Source: Shewanella psychrotolerans
GTDB lineage: Bacteria; Pseudomonadota; Gammaproteobacteria; Enterobacterales; Shewanellaceae
DNA: 64,000 nucleotides
Assembly: GCF_019457595.1 (NCBI RefSeq)
Contig: NZ_CP080419.1
Location: 558,001-622,000, forward strand
Direction: 5' to 3'
Positions within the stretch are counted from its first letter, which is position 1; the number at the start of each line of letters is the position of its first letter. The translations under genes were made by a program, and so were the position numbers. The notes beneath the pieces are model-generated. The model made no database searches. It had not been told where the DNA came from and was given only the letters and a program-made list of their open reading frames with translations. Below are positions 35,931-44,425 of this stretch, piece after piece.

Positions 35931-38900
35931 TAGCTTCTAATTAGTCCTTGAGTCTCTTTTGTTTGGTTTCCCTTAATGTGAACTTCTAGTTGAGGGAACG
36001 CCAGCTCGAGATCATTCTCTTTTAATTTTTTACTGACTTTATTGTGCAACGTATGTCGCAGTGGCCAGCGAGCGCTCATATCTTTAGCGTAAGCACGGAT
36101 CTCGTAATCTTGAGTATGCTTGCCAAAACCAGCAAACCATACTTCAGGCTCTGGTGTGAGCAAGGCTTCCTCACACTCTTTAACTGCTTGATACAATACA
36201 GCTTCTACTTTTGCAGGATCAGAATCTCGAGCGACAGAGACATGCACAATAACTCGGGTAATTGGGTCTGACAGAGACCAGTTAATTAACTGTTCAGTAA
36301 TAAAGGCCTTGTTGGGGATAATGATCTCTTTTCGATCCCAGTCAACAATAGTCGTGGCTCTAATTTGGATTTTGCTGACGGTACCTGAAAGATCTCGAAT
36401 AGTAATGGTATCGCCAATACGAACTGGTTTTTCAAACAAAATGATAAGACCAGAGATAAAGTTGGCAAAAATCTCTTGTAAACCAAAACCTAAACCTACC
36501 GATAATGCTGCAACTAACCATTGCAACTTGGACCACTCCATCCCTAAGGTAGAGAAACCACTCAGCATACCGAAGAAAACCACTAGGTATCGAGTAACCG
36601 TCGTGACCGCAAAGCCTGTGCCCTGAGAGAGATCGAGTCGTTGTAATATCATTAACTCCAGCAGACCCGGTAAATTAGTGGCTATCATTAAAGATAATCC
36701 AACAATAATAAGCCCTAATAACAGGGATTTGAGCGTGATAGGCAGTTGTTGTGAAATACCATCGACAACGGTGGAGCTGGTCCATAGCGTGATGCCATCA
36801 AGGAAGGAGAAAATGGCACTATGGGTTTGTGTCCACAAGCCGATTAAGCTGATTAAGAATGCCAAAGTCAGTAATGAACGCACTAAACCTAAAGATTGGC
36901 TTGATATGGTTTCTAGATCAACGACCGGCTCTTCATAGGTATCACCCTGTTCATTGCTTGGGCTGTCATCTTCTTTTTCTCGTTGAGCTAATATTTCTGC
37001 ACGTTTGGCTTTAGCACGGTTAAATGCAATTCGTCTTCGCTCAATAAGCATCCATCGTTTAATTAACAGATATAGCAGTATAAAACCAAGGGACAAAATG
37101 AGCGATAGTTGCAGTTGCAATAGCATCTGGAACGCGGTGTAGTAATAACCTCTAAAAGCCAATATTGCACAGGCTACAGGTAAAATGAGTAGTACAGCCC
37201 AAAGTGCTTTTTGAAATAAGCGTTTATTTTTATCATCTTGATGATGCTTATGATCTTGTTTTGAAAGTTGCAGTATGTCTTTGTAAAACCAAAACAACAT
37301 GATAGCAAATAGGATAAAAGCGCCTCGACCTAAGCTATTTCTTATCATCGATGTCTCGAGTATTTCAGTAAAGCCAATAATACCGATGAATGGCATAGTG
37401 ATGAGCGTAAAGCTATATAAGCGCTCTTGAGTCGCATGAATGAGTTTGGCATCTCCTTTAAAGTGGCCAATTAATACACCGTTATCTAAAGCCAGCAGAT
37501 TGGTGATTCTATACAGCCAATAAAGCGCACCAATCGTGAGCATTGCCATACCAACCGATGAGACTAAGTTTTGGTTCGAGACGAACAAGATAAACCCAGC
37601 GGCGATAAGTGGTAGTGGTTTGATGGCACTATAAAGTATTGAGGTGAACAGTGCTGAAAAGGTATAGATAAACTTATCTTGAGTTACATTACCGACAAAG
37701 GCAGCATTGTGGCTCATCGTGCGATGAAAGAGTGGTGTTAGCAGATCTTGGGCGACTAGACATAGCACCAAAAGGATCAGCCACCAAGACCATAATGAGC
37801 CTTGTTCAGATAAGGATTCAGAGAGCTGCTGCCATGGTGCTTTTGTTAACAGCCATTGACTACTTTGCAGTAGATCGTTAAACCAGAAACGATCGATGCT
37901 GTTAGCATTTGCTACCCAAAAAAGGTGTTCGTTTAGGGTAGTCTTTAGGGTGCGATACTGTTGCCCTAGTTGTTCATAAATCACCCGTAGTTCTGCGAGT
38001 TCACCGATATAGAGATCATAATTTTCAAGCAGTTGATGTTGAAGCTTTTGTTGAGAGGCAAGCAACTTCGTCTGTAATTGTGTTTGCTCTGTACCAAGAT
38101 CAATCGTTCCGGCATACAAAGCTTGATCTTGCTCTATCTGGTAGCGGGAAAGCCGTGCATTTGCTATCTCATTGCTAATTTCATCTTGATTGGGTGGTTT
38201 GGGCAGAGATGATAAAATTCGCAAAAAGCGCTCACCAAACGCAGAGTTGAGCTTAACCAATGCTATTTGTTGTTGAATATTGGTCAGTTGCTTTGCTTGA
38301 AATTGATATTGGGTTTCAGCTTGTTCTTGCTTGGTTGTGACTCGTGTTATGTCGTGAGTGAGCTGTCGTAGCTGCTCACTATAGGCTCGATTTTGTTCGT
38401 TTAGTTGAAGTGCGAGCGTGTCATCGGTGACTAATGTTTCGATTTGGCTTGCAGCAATGGTTGCGGCGGTGGTTTTGTGGCGCGCAAGTGATATTGCACT
38501 ATTGAGCTCTTCAATGAGGCGTTCTTGCTGAAGTAGTTGACGGCGAACGACGTTCAGTTGTAATTGGTTCAGGGCAATATGTTTTTGACTACTTGCAAGT
38601 TCTGACTCTAGCGTTGATAACGTTTGGCTAGAAAGCCTTTTTTGCGCTTCAGTTATTGAGTTATCTGTATTTGTCGACGTTTTTTTAAATTGGACGACCG
38701 TCGTGTTTGCTTGCGTGATCAGCTCTGGTAGTTGATGTTGACGCTGGATCTGTTGGTTGATTTGCTGACTAAGATTCGCTTCGGTTTCTTTTAGTTCTGA
38801 AAGACGTAGATAAGCCATTGACGCTTGTTGGCTAAGATCATGATTTGGCTGCCATTCCAATTGAAAATCGGCTTCTTTAAGCTGCTCATTTAGATGGCGC

Positions 38901-39118
38901 TTTTTATTTTGATATTGATTTTGAATGGCCTCAAAGCTCTCTTGTAAAACTCTTTGCTCATTAATTTGAGTTTCAAGTAAGGCAAGCTGCTCTTGTGTTG
39001 ACTTTTCGACAACGGCATTAGATTGGCCAAGCCCTAATCGCTTATCGAGAGACAGCGGAGAATTAGCGTAGGTGCTGATAGAAAAAAGGCACAAAAAAAT
39101 CAGTGAAGTACGAAACAT
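35930..39118 (-). CDS. mscM: Large mechanosensitive channel of the MscK/MscM (KefA) group
   Basis: 1062 codons. Signal peptide (ISTYANS), then about 450 residues of Gln/Leu-rich periplasmic coiled coil, then about 11 membrane helices (from about residue 440), and the C-terminal MscS domain: the pore helix near VAALSVGLGFGLQEIFANF, then KPVRIGDTITI and the cytoplasmic beta domain. It releases solutes on hypo-osmotic shock from the inner membrane. In E. coli the homologue mscM (yjeP) is next to psd; here an EamA gene lies between. The symbol is chosen from synteny; mscK cannot be excluded. Confidence 0.88.
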   Translation of the reverse strand: MFRTSLIFLCLFSISTYANSPLSLDKRLGLGQSNAVVEKSTQEQLALLETQINEQRVLQESFEAIQNQYQNKKRHLNEQLKEADFQLEWQPNHDLSQQASMAYLRLSELKETEANLSQQINQQIQRQHQLPELITQANTTVVQFKKTSTNTDNSITEAQKRLSSQTLSTLESELASSQKHIALNQLQLNVVRRQLLQQERLIEELNSAISLARHKTTAATIAASQIETLVTDDTLALQLNEQNRAYSEQLRQLTHDITRVTTKQEQAETQYQFQAKQLTNIQQQIALVKLNSAFGERFLRILSSLPKPPNQDEISNEIANARLSRYQIEQDQALYAGTIDLGTEQTQLQTKLLASQQKLQHQLLENYDLYIGELAELRVIYEQLGQQYRTLKTTLNEHLFWVANANSIDRFWFNDLLQSSQWLLTKAPWQQLSESLSEQGSLWSWWLILLVLCLVAQDLLTPLFHRTMSHNAAFVGNVTQDKFIYTFSALFTSILYSAIKPLPLIAAGFILFVSNQNLVSSVGMAMLTIGALYWLYRITNLLALDNGVLIGHFKGDAKLIHATQERLYSFTLITMPFIGIIGFTEILETSMIRNSLGRGAFILFAIMLFWFYKDILQLSKQDHKHHQDDKNKRLFQKALWAVLLILPVACAILAFRGYYYTAFQMLLQLQLSLILSLGFILLYLLIKRWMLIERRRIAFNRAKAKRAEILAQREKEDDSPSNEQGDTYEEPVVDLETISSQSLGLVRSLLTLAFLISLIGLWTQTHSAIFSFLDGITLWTSSTVVDGISQQLPITLKSLLLGLIIVGLSLMIATNLPGLLELMILQRLDLSQGTGFAVTTVTRYLVVFFGMLSGFSTLGMEWSKLQWLVAALSVGLGFGLQEIFANFISGLIILFEKPVRIGDTITIRDLSGTVSKIQIRATTIVDWDRKEIIIPNKAFITEQLINWSLSDPITRVIVHVSVARDSDPAKVEAVLYQAVKECEEALLTPEPEVWFAGFGKHTQDYEIRAYAKDMSARWPLRHTLHNKVSKKLKENDLELAFPQLEVHIKGNQTKETQGLIRS

Positions 39119-39160
39119 AATTGCTTTATTCGCGTTAACGCGTGAATGGACAGCTATAGT

Positions 39161-39190
39161 ATACCAACTTCTTTTCAGATGTGATCCTTA
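39161..39190. repeat. MITE-terminus-like sequence
   Basis: ATACCAA ... AGATGTGATC matches the two most conserved parts of the 34.6-kb element's left end (ATACCAA and AGATGTGATC) with the same spacing but diverged between them. No matching right end is found, so it would be a decayed solo end between the channel gene and the EamA gene. Confidence 0.3.
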
Positions 39191-39270
39191 AGTGTTAATT
39201 CAATTAAGGAAATTCAGAGTGATTGCCAGTAACGGCAAAGAGAGCGGTGCTGACGAAATCGATGGTTGAG

Positions 39271-40152
39271 CTATTTCGCTATTCGGTGTGCTTTACGGCT
39301 TTGCTGGGTTTCATAGATCGCTGTGATAACCACTAAAGCGCCGCCGATAATAGTCTTCAAGGCTAACTCTTCGCCTAATAATAATAGTGCCAATACTGCC
39401 CCATATAAAGGTTGCAGGCAGGAGACCAAACTCACTGTCTTAGCGCTAAGCTGACGCAGCGCGGAGGTGAATAAGGCGTGGGGAGCTGCGGTAAAAAATA
39501 CTCCTAACAGTAGAATCAACCACCATACATTATTTTCAATAGCACTGATGTCAGCTTGATGCCAAGGCAGCAGAAACGGCACTGCAACGGCAGTTTGATA
39601 GAACATGGCTTGTGGGCCGCTATATTCTGAAAAGTAGCGTTTATGCAGTAGATTTCGTGCGGTAAATAGCATGGCTGAGAAAATACCGATCATGATCCCT
39701 AAAGTGACATCATTGCCTAGTGTTGCTTCTGGTATCAGTAGGCCGACACCGCAAAGAACGCTGACTCCGCTTATTAGATCTGCTAGCTTGAGTTTGGTTC
39801 CAGTAAAAATAGGTTCTATCAATACCGTCATTACTGGATAGGTGAAGAAGGCGATCATGCCAATAGCCACGGATGACAGTTGCATCGACGCAAAATAGGT
39901 GACCCAATGAAGGCTGACGATGACGCCTAAGCCAACGGCAATGAAATAATCCTTTTGGGTTTTGAGACGAAGCCGAGTGCCAGTGCTTTTTACGATAAGG
40001 GCTAAGATCACGGCCGCCACAGCGCAGCGCAGCAAGGTAATGTCGAGTGCGCTAAGAGGGATCAGTTTTGAGAATAATGCCGTTCCACCAAAGAGCAGTA
40101 CGGCAATATGAAGCTCGATTAATCCTGTGTGGCTGCTTGATCTTGTGTTCAA
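39271..40152 (-). CDS. EamA/DMT family transporter
   Basis: 293 codons with 10 hydrophobic helices in two EamA repeats (HIAVLLFGGTALFSKLIPLS near residue 12; FTARNLLHKRYF near residue 163). It is an inner-membrane drug/metabolite exporter-type protein; the substrate is unknown. It lies 8 bp after the psd stop on the same strand, so it is probably co-transcribed with psd, which is not the arrangement in E. coli. Confidence 0.87.
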   Translation of the reverse strand: MNTRSSSHTGLIELHIAVLLFGGTALFSKLIPLSALDITLLRCAVAAVILALIVKSTGTRLRLKTQKDYFIAVGLGVIVSLHWVTYFASMQLSSVAIGMIAFFTYPVMTVLIEPIFTGTKLKLADLISGVSVLCGVGLLIPEATLGNDVTLGIMIGIFSAMLFTARNLLHKRYFSEYSGPQAMFYQTAVAVPFLLPWHQADISAIENNVWWLILLLGVFFTAAPHALFTSALRQLSAKTVSLVSCLQPLYGAVLALLLLGEELALKTIIGGALVVITAIYETQQSRKAHRIAK

Positions 40153-40160
40153 TATACTCT

Positions 40161-41021
40161 CTAGTCTATCTTTGCAAAGGCTTGACCCATGCGTGTTACA
40201 GCTTTGGGTTTTACATCGTCAGCAAATTTTTCAAGCGCATCTTTTGCGAATAGCATCACGACTGTGCTACCGAGTTTAAATCGGCCCATTTCATCGCCTT
40301 TGTCTAGGGTTAGGGCTTCTGGACCTTGCGTTGGATAGTCCCAAGTAAACACTTGTTTACCGGTTGGTGGTGTCACTGTACCTGCCCATACCGTTTCTAT
40401 GCTGGCGACAATAGTTGCACCCACCAGCACCATCGCCATCGGTCCAATTTCTGTTTCAAATATGGCCACAACCCGCTCATTACGAGCGAACAGTCCTGGC
40501 ACATTCTCAGCCGTTAACGGGTTTACCGAAAACAACTCGCCTGGGACATAGGTCATTTTCGACAAGGTACCTTTAATTGGCATATGAATCCGATGATAAT
40601 CTTTAGGTGCTAGATAAATGGTTGCAAAATCACCACCTTCGAAGCGTTTGGCATCTTCCGCTTGATCGCCTAACAGTGCTAGTGACGAATAGTCATGTCC
40701 TTTGGCTTGAAAAATACGCCCCTCTTTAATTGGACCGCATTGGCTCACAGCACCATCAACAGGGTGAACAATGTAATCATCATCTTGACACAATGGACGG
40801 ATCCCAGGTTTTAAGGCACGAGTGAAAAACGCGTTGAAACTGGAGTACGCTTCAGGTTCACTTTGAGCTGCTTCGCTCATATCGATCTTATATTGTTTGA
40901 TAAACCATTTGATGGCGCTAGTCGTTATGGCACCTAGCTCAGCAGCGGCCAATTTGCCGACAAGTCGTGATAACAGGTGTTTTGGCATTACGTATTGCAA
41001 AGCAATTTTCAGTTTGTCCAC
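40161..41021 (-). CDS. psd: Phosphatidylserine decarboxylase proenzyme
   Basis: 286 codons from a GTG at 41021 with AAGGAT upstream. The self-cleavage motif LGST (in [13 protein letters not shown], about residue 253) produces the pyruvoyl Ser; the proenzyme His motif is in YHRIHMP and the catalytic Asp in HPVDGAVSQ. It makes phosphatidylethanolamine at the inner membrane. The psd-rsgA-orn grouping is conserved with E. coli. Confidence 0.96.
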   Translation of the reverse strand: MDKLKIALQYVMPKHLLSRLVGKLAAAELGAITTSAIKWFIKQYKIDMSEAAQSEPEAYSSFNAFFTRALKPGIRPLCQDDDYIVHPVDGAVSQCGPIKEGRIFQAKGHDYSSLALLGDQAEDAKRFEGGDFATIYLAPKDYHRIHMPIKGTLSKMTYVPGELFSVNPLTAENVPGLFARNERVVAIFETEIGPMAMVLVGATIVASIETVWAGTVTPPTGKQVFTWDYPTQGPEALTLDKGDEMGRFKLGSTVVMLFAKDALEKFADDVKPKAVTRMGQAFAKID

Positions 41022-41057
41022 GTTATTTATCCTTCAAATACAATATGGCTTTTTTTG

Positions 41058-42113
41058 TTAGTCGTTGTCATTTCTGAAATGGCGTGCATGGCGCTGCTCA
41101 TCGAGACTATCTATGATGCGGTGATAGTTATTATATCTGTCTTCAGATATCTTCCCTTCTTCAAATGCGGCTGTAATGGCGCATCCTGGATCATTCTTGT
41201 GTTTACAATCTCTAAACTTACAAGTGCCAATATAATCTCTAAATTCAATAAAACACCAGCCGACGCGTTCAGCAGGGAGATGCCATAATGCAAACTCGCG
41301 AACACCTGGAGAGTCGACTAAGTCTCCACCGCTAGGGAAGTGTAATAACTTAGCTGTCGTTGTAGTGTGTTGGCCTAGGCCTGAGTTAGATGATACATCG
41401 CCGGTAATTAACTCGGCATCAGGAAGTAATGCGTTAATTAATGACGATTTCCCCACACCTGATTGGCCGACAAACACGCTAACCTTATCTTTCAATAGTG
41501 ACTTTATGGTTTCGACGCCGTCACCTTTGATGCTACTGACTTGATATACTTGATAGCCAATATCTTGATAACGTTTCAGTGCAGCTTCAACTTGTGGAGC
41601 TTCGGCTTCACTGAGTAGATCGATTTTATTGAGAATGATAACGGGTGAAATACCCGTATCTTCTGCTGCAACTAAGTATCTGTCGATTATCTGGGTTGTA
41701 AAACTTGGCACGACCGATGACACAATTAAGATTTGGTCAATGTTGGCGGCAATAATTTTAATGCCATCATAGAGATCGGGCCGGGATAACGAAGAGTGCC
41801 TTGGATGTACTGCCTCGACAACACCCGCTATGGTAGCGGTTGTCTCGTTAGCTAAACGGACAATCACTTTGTCACCAGTCACTAAGCTTTCGATATTTCT
41901 GCGAATATTACAGCGAACGAGCTGGCCATCTTCGGTTTCAATATCTGCGTGTTGACCGAAACGGGATATCACAGTACCGAGTAGTTCTGGGCCGAGTGAG
42001 CTATCCTGTAATTCAGGAGCTGTATCTCCAGCGTCTTTTCGCTGCAAACGCTTTTCGTGATTGGCCCGCATACGGCGGCGTTGGCCTTGGCTTAGGGGTT
42101 TCTTTTTGCTCAC
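41058..42113 (-). CDS. rsgA: Ribosome small-subunit-dependent GTPase A
   Basis: 351 codons from a GTG start. OB-fold at about 45-115, then a circularly permuted GTPase with G4 (NKIDLL, about 160) before G1 (GQSGVGKSSLIN, about 213), and a C-terminal zinc knuckle (CKFRDCKHKNDPGC). It acts in late 30S subunit maturation. It lies 36 bp upstream of psd on the same strand and diverges from orn. Confidence 0.96.
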   Translation of the reverse strand: MSKKKPLSQGQRRRMRANHEKRLQRKDAGDTAPELQDSSLGPELLGTVISRFGQHADIETEDGQLVRCNIRRNIESLVTGDKVIVRLANETTATIAGVVEAVHPRHSSLSRPDLYDGIKIIAANIDQILIVSSVVPSFTTQIIDRYLVAAEDTGISPVIILNKIDLLSEAEAPQVEAALKRYQDIGYQVYQVSSIKGDGVETIKSLLKDKVSVFVGQSGVGKSSLINALLPDAELITGDVSSNSGLGQHTTTTAKLLHFPSGGDLVDSPGVREFALWHLPAERVGWCFIEFRDYIGTCKFRDCKHKNDPGCAITAAFEEGKISEDRYNNYHRIIDSLDEQRHARHFRNDND

Positions 42114-42228
42114 AGTGTCATCATCGTCAAAATAAGGTTATTTTGTGTCGTCTAAAAAAGCAGTATGATACACGGTCTTAAACAAAAAAGCCTGAGTTTA
42201 GGCGAACACTAATTTATAAGGCAGATAT

Positions 42229-42774
42229 ATGGCTGCGGATGAAAGTAATCTGATTTGGGTTGATTTGGAGATGACTGGGTTAGAGCCTAACATCGATAGA
42301 ATTATTGAGATCGCCACTATTGTAACTGACAAGGAGCTAAATATTTTAGCTGAAGGTCCTGTTCTTGCGATTTTTCAACCTGATGATGTGCTAGCAAAGA
42401 TGGATGATTGGAATCAAAAACATCATGGTGAATCTGGGTTAATTGATCGAGTAAAAGCGAGTAATATCAGTGAATCTCAAGCGATTGAGCAAACTATCTC
42501 CTTTTTAAAACAATATGTGCCAAAAGGTGTTTCACCTATGTGCGGTAACAGTATTGGCCAAGATCGACGTTTTTTAAATCGTTATATGCCCGAGCTTGAA
42601 GATTACTTCCACTATCGCAATATCGATGTTAGTACAATTAAAGAACTGGTTCGTCGCTGGAAGCCAGAGGTGATGGAAGGGCTCAAGAAGAAAGGTACCC
42701 ACCAAGCGCTGGTCGATATCCAGGAATCTATCGCTGAATTGCAATTTTATCGTGACAAAGTATTTAAAATTTGA
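42229..42774 (+). CDS. orn: Oligoribonuclease
   Basis: 181 codons, the standard length; AAGGCAG precedes the ATG. It is a DEDDh 3'-5' exonuclease: WVDLEMTGL (12-20) with the first Asp/Glu, the second Asp in [10 protein letters not shown], and His/Asp in [13 protein letters not shown]. It degrades 2-5-nt RNAs including pGpG and is normally essential. The tRNA-Gly array starts 104 bp downstream, as in E. coli (orn-glyVXY). Confidence 0.97.
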   Translation: MAADESNLIWVDLEMTGLEPNIDRIIEIATIVTDKELNILAEGPVLAIFQPDDVLAKMDDWNQKHHGESGLIDRVKASNISESQAIEQTISFLKQYVPKGVSPMCGNSIGQDRRFLNRYMPELEDYFHYRNIDVSTIKELVRRWKPEVMEGLKKKGTHQALVDIQESIAELQFYRDKVFKI

Positions 42775-42804
42775 CCAAACGAGAGAAAATTTTAAATTAG
42801 GGGG

Positions 42805-42832
42805 TTGCAGAGGGGCGAAATTCTCCTATAAT
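42805..42832 (+). promoter_or_regulatory. Strong sigma70-type promoter of the tRNA-Gly array
   Basis: TTGCAG, 16-bp spacer, perfect TATAAT, then a GC-rich discriminator GCGGCCTC, as typical of stable RNA promoters under stringent control. It lies 47 bp upstream of the first tRNA. Confidence 0.8.
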
Positions 42833-42878
42833 GCGGCCTCAACTTTTTACTAGCATGTTCGTTGGTAGAGATTGAAAT

Positions 42879-42954
42879 GCGACATTAGCTCAGTTGGTAG
42901 AGCGATACCTTGCCAAGGTATAGGTCATCGGTTCGAACCCGATATGTCGCTCCA
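42879..42954 (+). tRNA. tRNA-Gly(GCC), copy 1
   Basis: 76 nt including encoded CCA. Acceptor GCGACAT/ATGTCGC, D stem GCTC/GAGC, anticodon stem ATACC/GGTAT with loop TTGCCAA (anticodon GCC), T stem ATCGG/CCGAT with loop TTCGAAC. All stems pair perfectly. Confidence 0.98.
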
Positions 42955-43000
42955 AATTAAAAAGTTTGGCTACACCAATATCCAGACTCACAGATTTTAA

Positions 43001-43076
43001 GCGACATTAGCTCAGTTGGTAGAGCGATACCTTGCCAAGGTATAGGTCATCGGTTCGAACCCGATATGTCGCTCCA
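43001..43076 (+). tRNA. tRNA-Gly(GCC), copy 2
   Basis: Identical in all 76 nt to copy 1, after a 46-nt spacer. Confidence 0.98.
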
Positions 43077-43084
43077 AATTTTAT

Positions 43085-43160
43085 GCGACATTAGCTCAGT
43101 TGGTAGAGCGATACCTTGCCAAGGTATAGGTCATCGGTTCGAACCCGATATGTCGCTCCA
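43085..43160 (+). tRNA. tRNA-Gly(GCC), copy 3
   Basis: Identical to copy 1, with only an 8-nt spacer from copy 2. Confidence 0.98.
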
Positions 43161-43169
43161 AAATTTTAT

Positions 43170-43270
43170 GCGACATTAGCTCAGTTGACTCTTTGTATAG
43201 AGCAAAAGGGCGATACCTTACCAAGGTTTATGTCATCGGTTGTTTGTTTCGAAGCCGATATGTCGCTCCA
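43170..43270 (+). pseudogene. Aberrant tRNA-Gly-like copy A (101 nt)
   Basis: It keeps the acceptor stem (GCGACAT/ATGTCGC), D stem (GCTC/GAGC), T stem (ATCGG/CCGAT) and encoded TCCA. The D loop has grown from 8 to 17 nt, the D/anticodon linker from 1 to 9, and the T loop from 7 to 15. The anticodon loop reads TTACCAA (ACC) and its stem has one mismatch. It lies between two intact tRNAs. Confidence 0.85.
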
Positions 43271-43285
43271 AGTTTAAAGATTTAT

Positions 43286-43361
43286 GCGACATTAGCTCAG
43301 TTGGTAGAGCGATACCTTGCCAAGGTATAGGTCATCGGTTCGAACCCGATATGTCGCTCCA
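43286..43361 (+). tRNA. tRNA-Gly(GCC), copy 4
   Basis: Identical to copy 1. It is the last intact tRNA of the array and lies after an aberrant copy. Confidence 0.98.
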
Positions 43362-43400
43362 ATCTTTTTTTCAGTTTTAGCTTCCCCTTTAAAATTATTC

Positions 43401-43499
43401 ACGACATTAGCTCAGTTGATGCTTTGTGCAGAGTCTGTGCGATACCTTGCCAAGATGTATGTCATCGGTTGTTTGTTGCTAAGGCGATATGTCGCTCCA
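43401..43499 (+). pseudogene. Aberrant tRNA-Gly-like copy B (99 nt)
   Basis: It starts ACGACAT, so the first acceptor pair is lost. The D loop (17 nt), linker and T loop are expanded at the same places as copy A. Anticodon loop TTGCCAA is kept, but the 3' anticodon strand (GATGTAT) is disrupted; the T stem has one mismatch. Confidence 0.8.
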
Positions 43500-43538
43500 A
43501 TCTTCTTTTCAGTTTTAACTTCCCCTTTAAAATTATTC

Positions 43539-43637
43539 ACGACATTAGCTTAGTTGCTGCTTTGTGCAGAGTCAGTGCGATACCTTGCTAAGGTATAGGT
43601 CATCGGCTGTTTGTTTCTAAGCCGATATGTCGCTCCA
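43539..43637 (+). pseudogene. Aberrant tRNA-Gly-like copy C (99 nt), anticodon GCT
   Basis: The anticodon stem ATACC/GGTAT is perfect, with loop TTGCTAA (anticodon GCU, which would read Ser codons). The T stem has lengthened to 7 bp (ATCGGCT/AGCCGAT) with a loop of 11. The D-arm insert can form CTGC tttgt GCAG. First acceptor position is A opposite C. Confidence 0.8.
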
Positions 43638-43676
43638 ATCTTCTTTTCAGTTTTAACTCCCCCTTTAATATTATTC

Positions 43677-43775
43677 ACGACATTAGCCTAGTTGCCGCTT
43701 TGTGCAGAGTCAGTGCGATACCTTGCTAAGGTATAGGTCATCGGCTGTTTGTTTCTAAGCCGATATGTCGCTCCA
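43677..43775 (+). pseudogene. Aberrant tRNA-Gly-like copy D (99 nt), anticodon GCT
   Basis: It differs from copy C at only a few D-arm bases (TAGCCTAGTTGCCGC). It has the same extended T stem and the same GCT anticodon, so C and D arose by recent duplication. Confidence 0.8.
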
Positions 43776-43814
43776 ATCTTCTTTTCAGTTTTAACTTCCC
43801 TTTTAATATTATTC

Positions 43815-43893
43815 ACGACATTAGCTCAGTTGCCGCTTTGCGTAGAGTAAGTGCGGTACCTTGCAGAGGTAAGGGCCAGCCAATATGCCCCAG
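43815..43893 (+). pseudogene. Aberrant tRNA-Gly-like copy E, truncated
   Basis: It begins ACGACATTAGCTCAGTTG like the others with the expanded D region. After the anticodon loop TTGCAGA it decays: the 3' part (GGGCCAGCCAATATGCC) keeps only traces of the T arm and acceptor. Confidence 0.7.
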
Positions 43894-44425
43894 CAAGTTT
43901 TTTCTCACACCCTTTGTTTTTTACTGCAAATAATTTTACTTCGATTTATCTCTTGGTTTGCCGTCAGTGGCACCCACTCGGTTGAGTCAAGCCCCTTTGA
44001 ATCCTGGCTTATCGGTTAAAGCATGCTCAGTTACCAAAAGTTGTTTGAAGGGTTCAGTCCTTCAAATTGTATTGTTCGTATATGAAAAACTGGCATAAAT
44101 TAATCACAAGACGGAGAGATGGCAACAAAGATGAGTTCCCCCCCGCTAGCTTGAGGAGGACCTAATCATACATTGACTACTTTCTGGTGAATCAAGAAGG
44201 GGAGGCTAAATCACAATGCAAATTAACATTGCGATTTTATCACCCCAACTATGGGCCCTGCTGTTTTGGCCGGTTCACGCAATCAGTCACTTGAATTCAT
44301 TGTGCAACCAAGATGCATTTAACAATCAAGTTGTACTGGATTTTTAGTTAAGCCAACACATTGCAATCAATAGATTTATTAATGCGTAGGTTTTATAGAT
44401 TTAGTTCAAATTAGGAGACTCCATA
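43894..44425. other. Intergenic region between the tRNA array and the CoA-transferase operon
   Basis: 532 bp without a convincing gene. It contains a hairpin TTTGAAGG gttcagt CCTTCAAA (about 44043-44065) not followed by T, which is more likely RNA structure or a site than a terminator. There is a G/C-homopolymer patch near 44140. An AT-rich promoter-like region lies at 44330-44400 before AGGAGACT and the next start. No integrase, att repeat or second tRNA end was found. Confidence 0.5.

Larger units (their letters stand above)
43401..43893 (+). repeat. Tandem 138-bp repeat of tRNA-like unit plus spacer
   Basis: Aberrant copies B, C, D and E start at 43401, 43539, 43677 and 43815: exactly 138 bp apart. 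Each unit is a 99-nt tRNA-like part plus a conserved 39-nt spacer (AATCTTCTTTTCAGTTTTAA then CTTCCCCTTTAAAATTATTC with few changes). The last unit is truncated near 43893. Confidence 0.93.

Noticed and set aside
43317..43553. 78-codon ORF across the tRNA array
   Set aside because: It is built from translated tRNA and spacer repeats; no ribosome-binding site.
43539..43775. Functional tRNA-Ser or tRNA-Sec (length about 99 nt, GCT anticodon)
   Set aside because: In tRNA-Ser and tRNA-Sec the extra length is in the variable arm. Here the variable region is 5 nt and the growth is in the D and T loops, with the TTCGAAC T loop lost.
43401..43893. CRISPR-like regular repetition
   Set aside because: The period is 138 bp with both parts (99-nt and 39-nt) conserved. 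There are no short direct repeats with unique spacers and no cas genes; the repeats are tRNA-derived.
43894..44425. Integrase-borne genomic island attachment site at tRNA-Gly
   Set aside because: No integrase and no direct repeat of the tRNA 3' end were found on the far side of the operon; insertion is inferred only from gene order.
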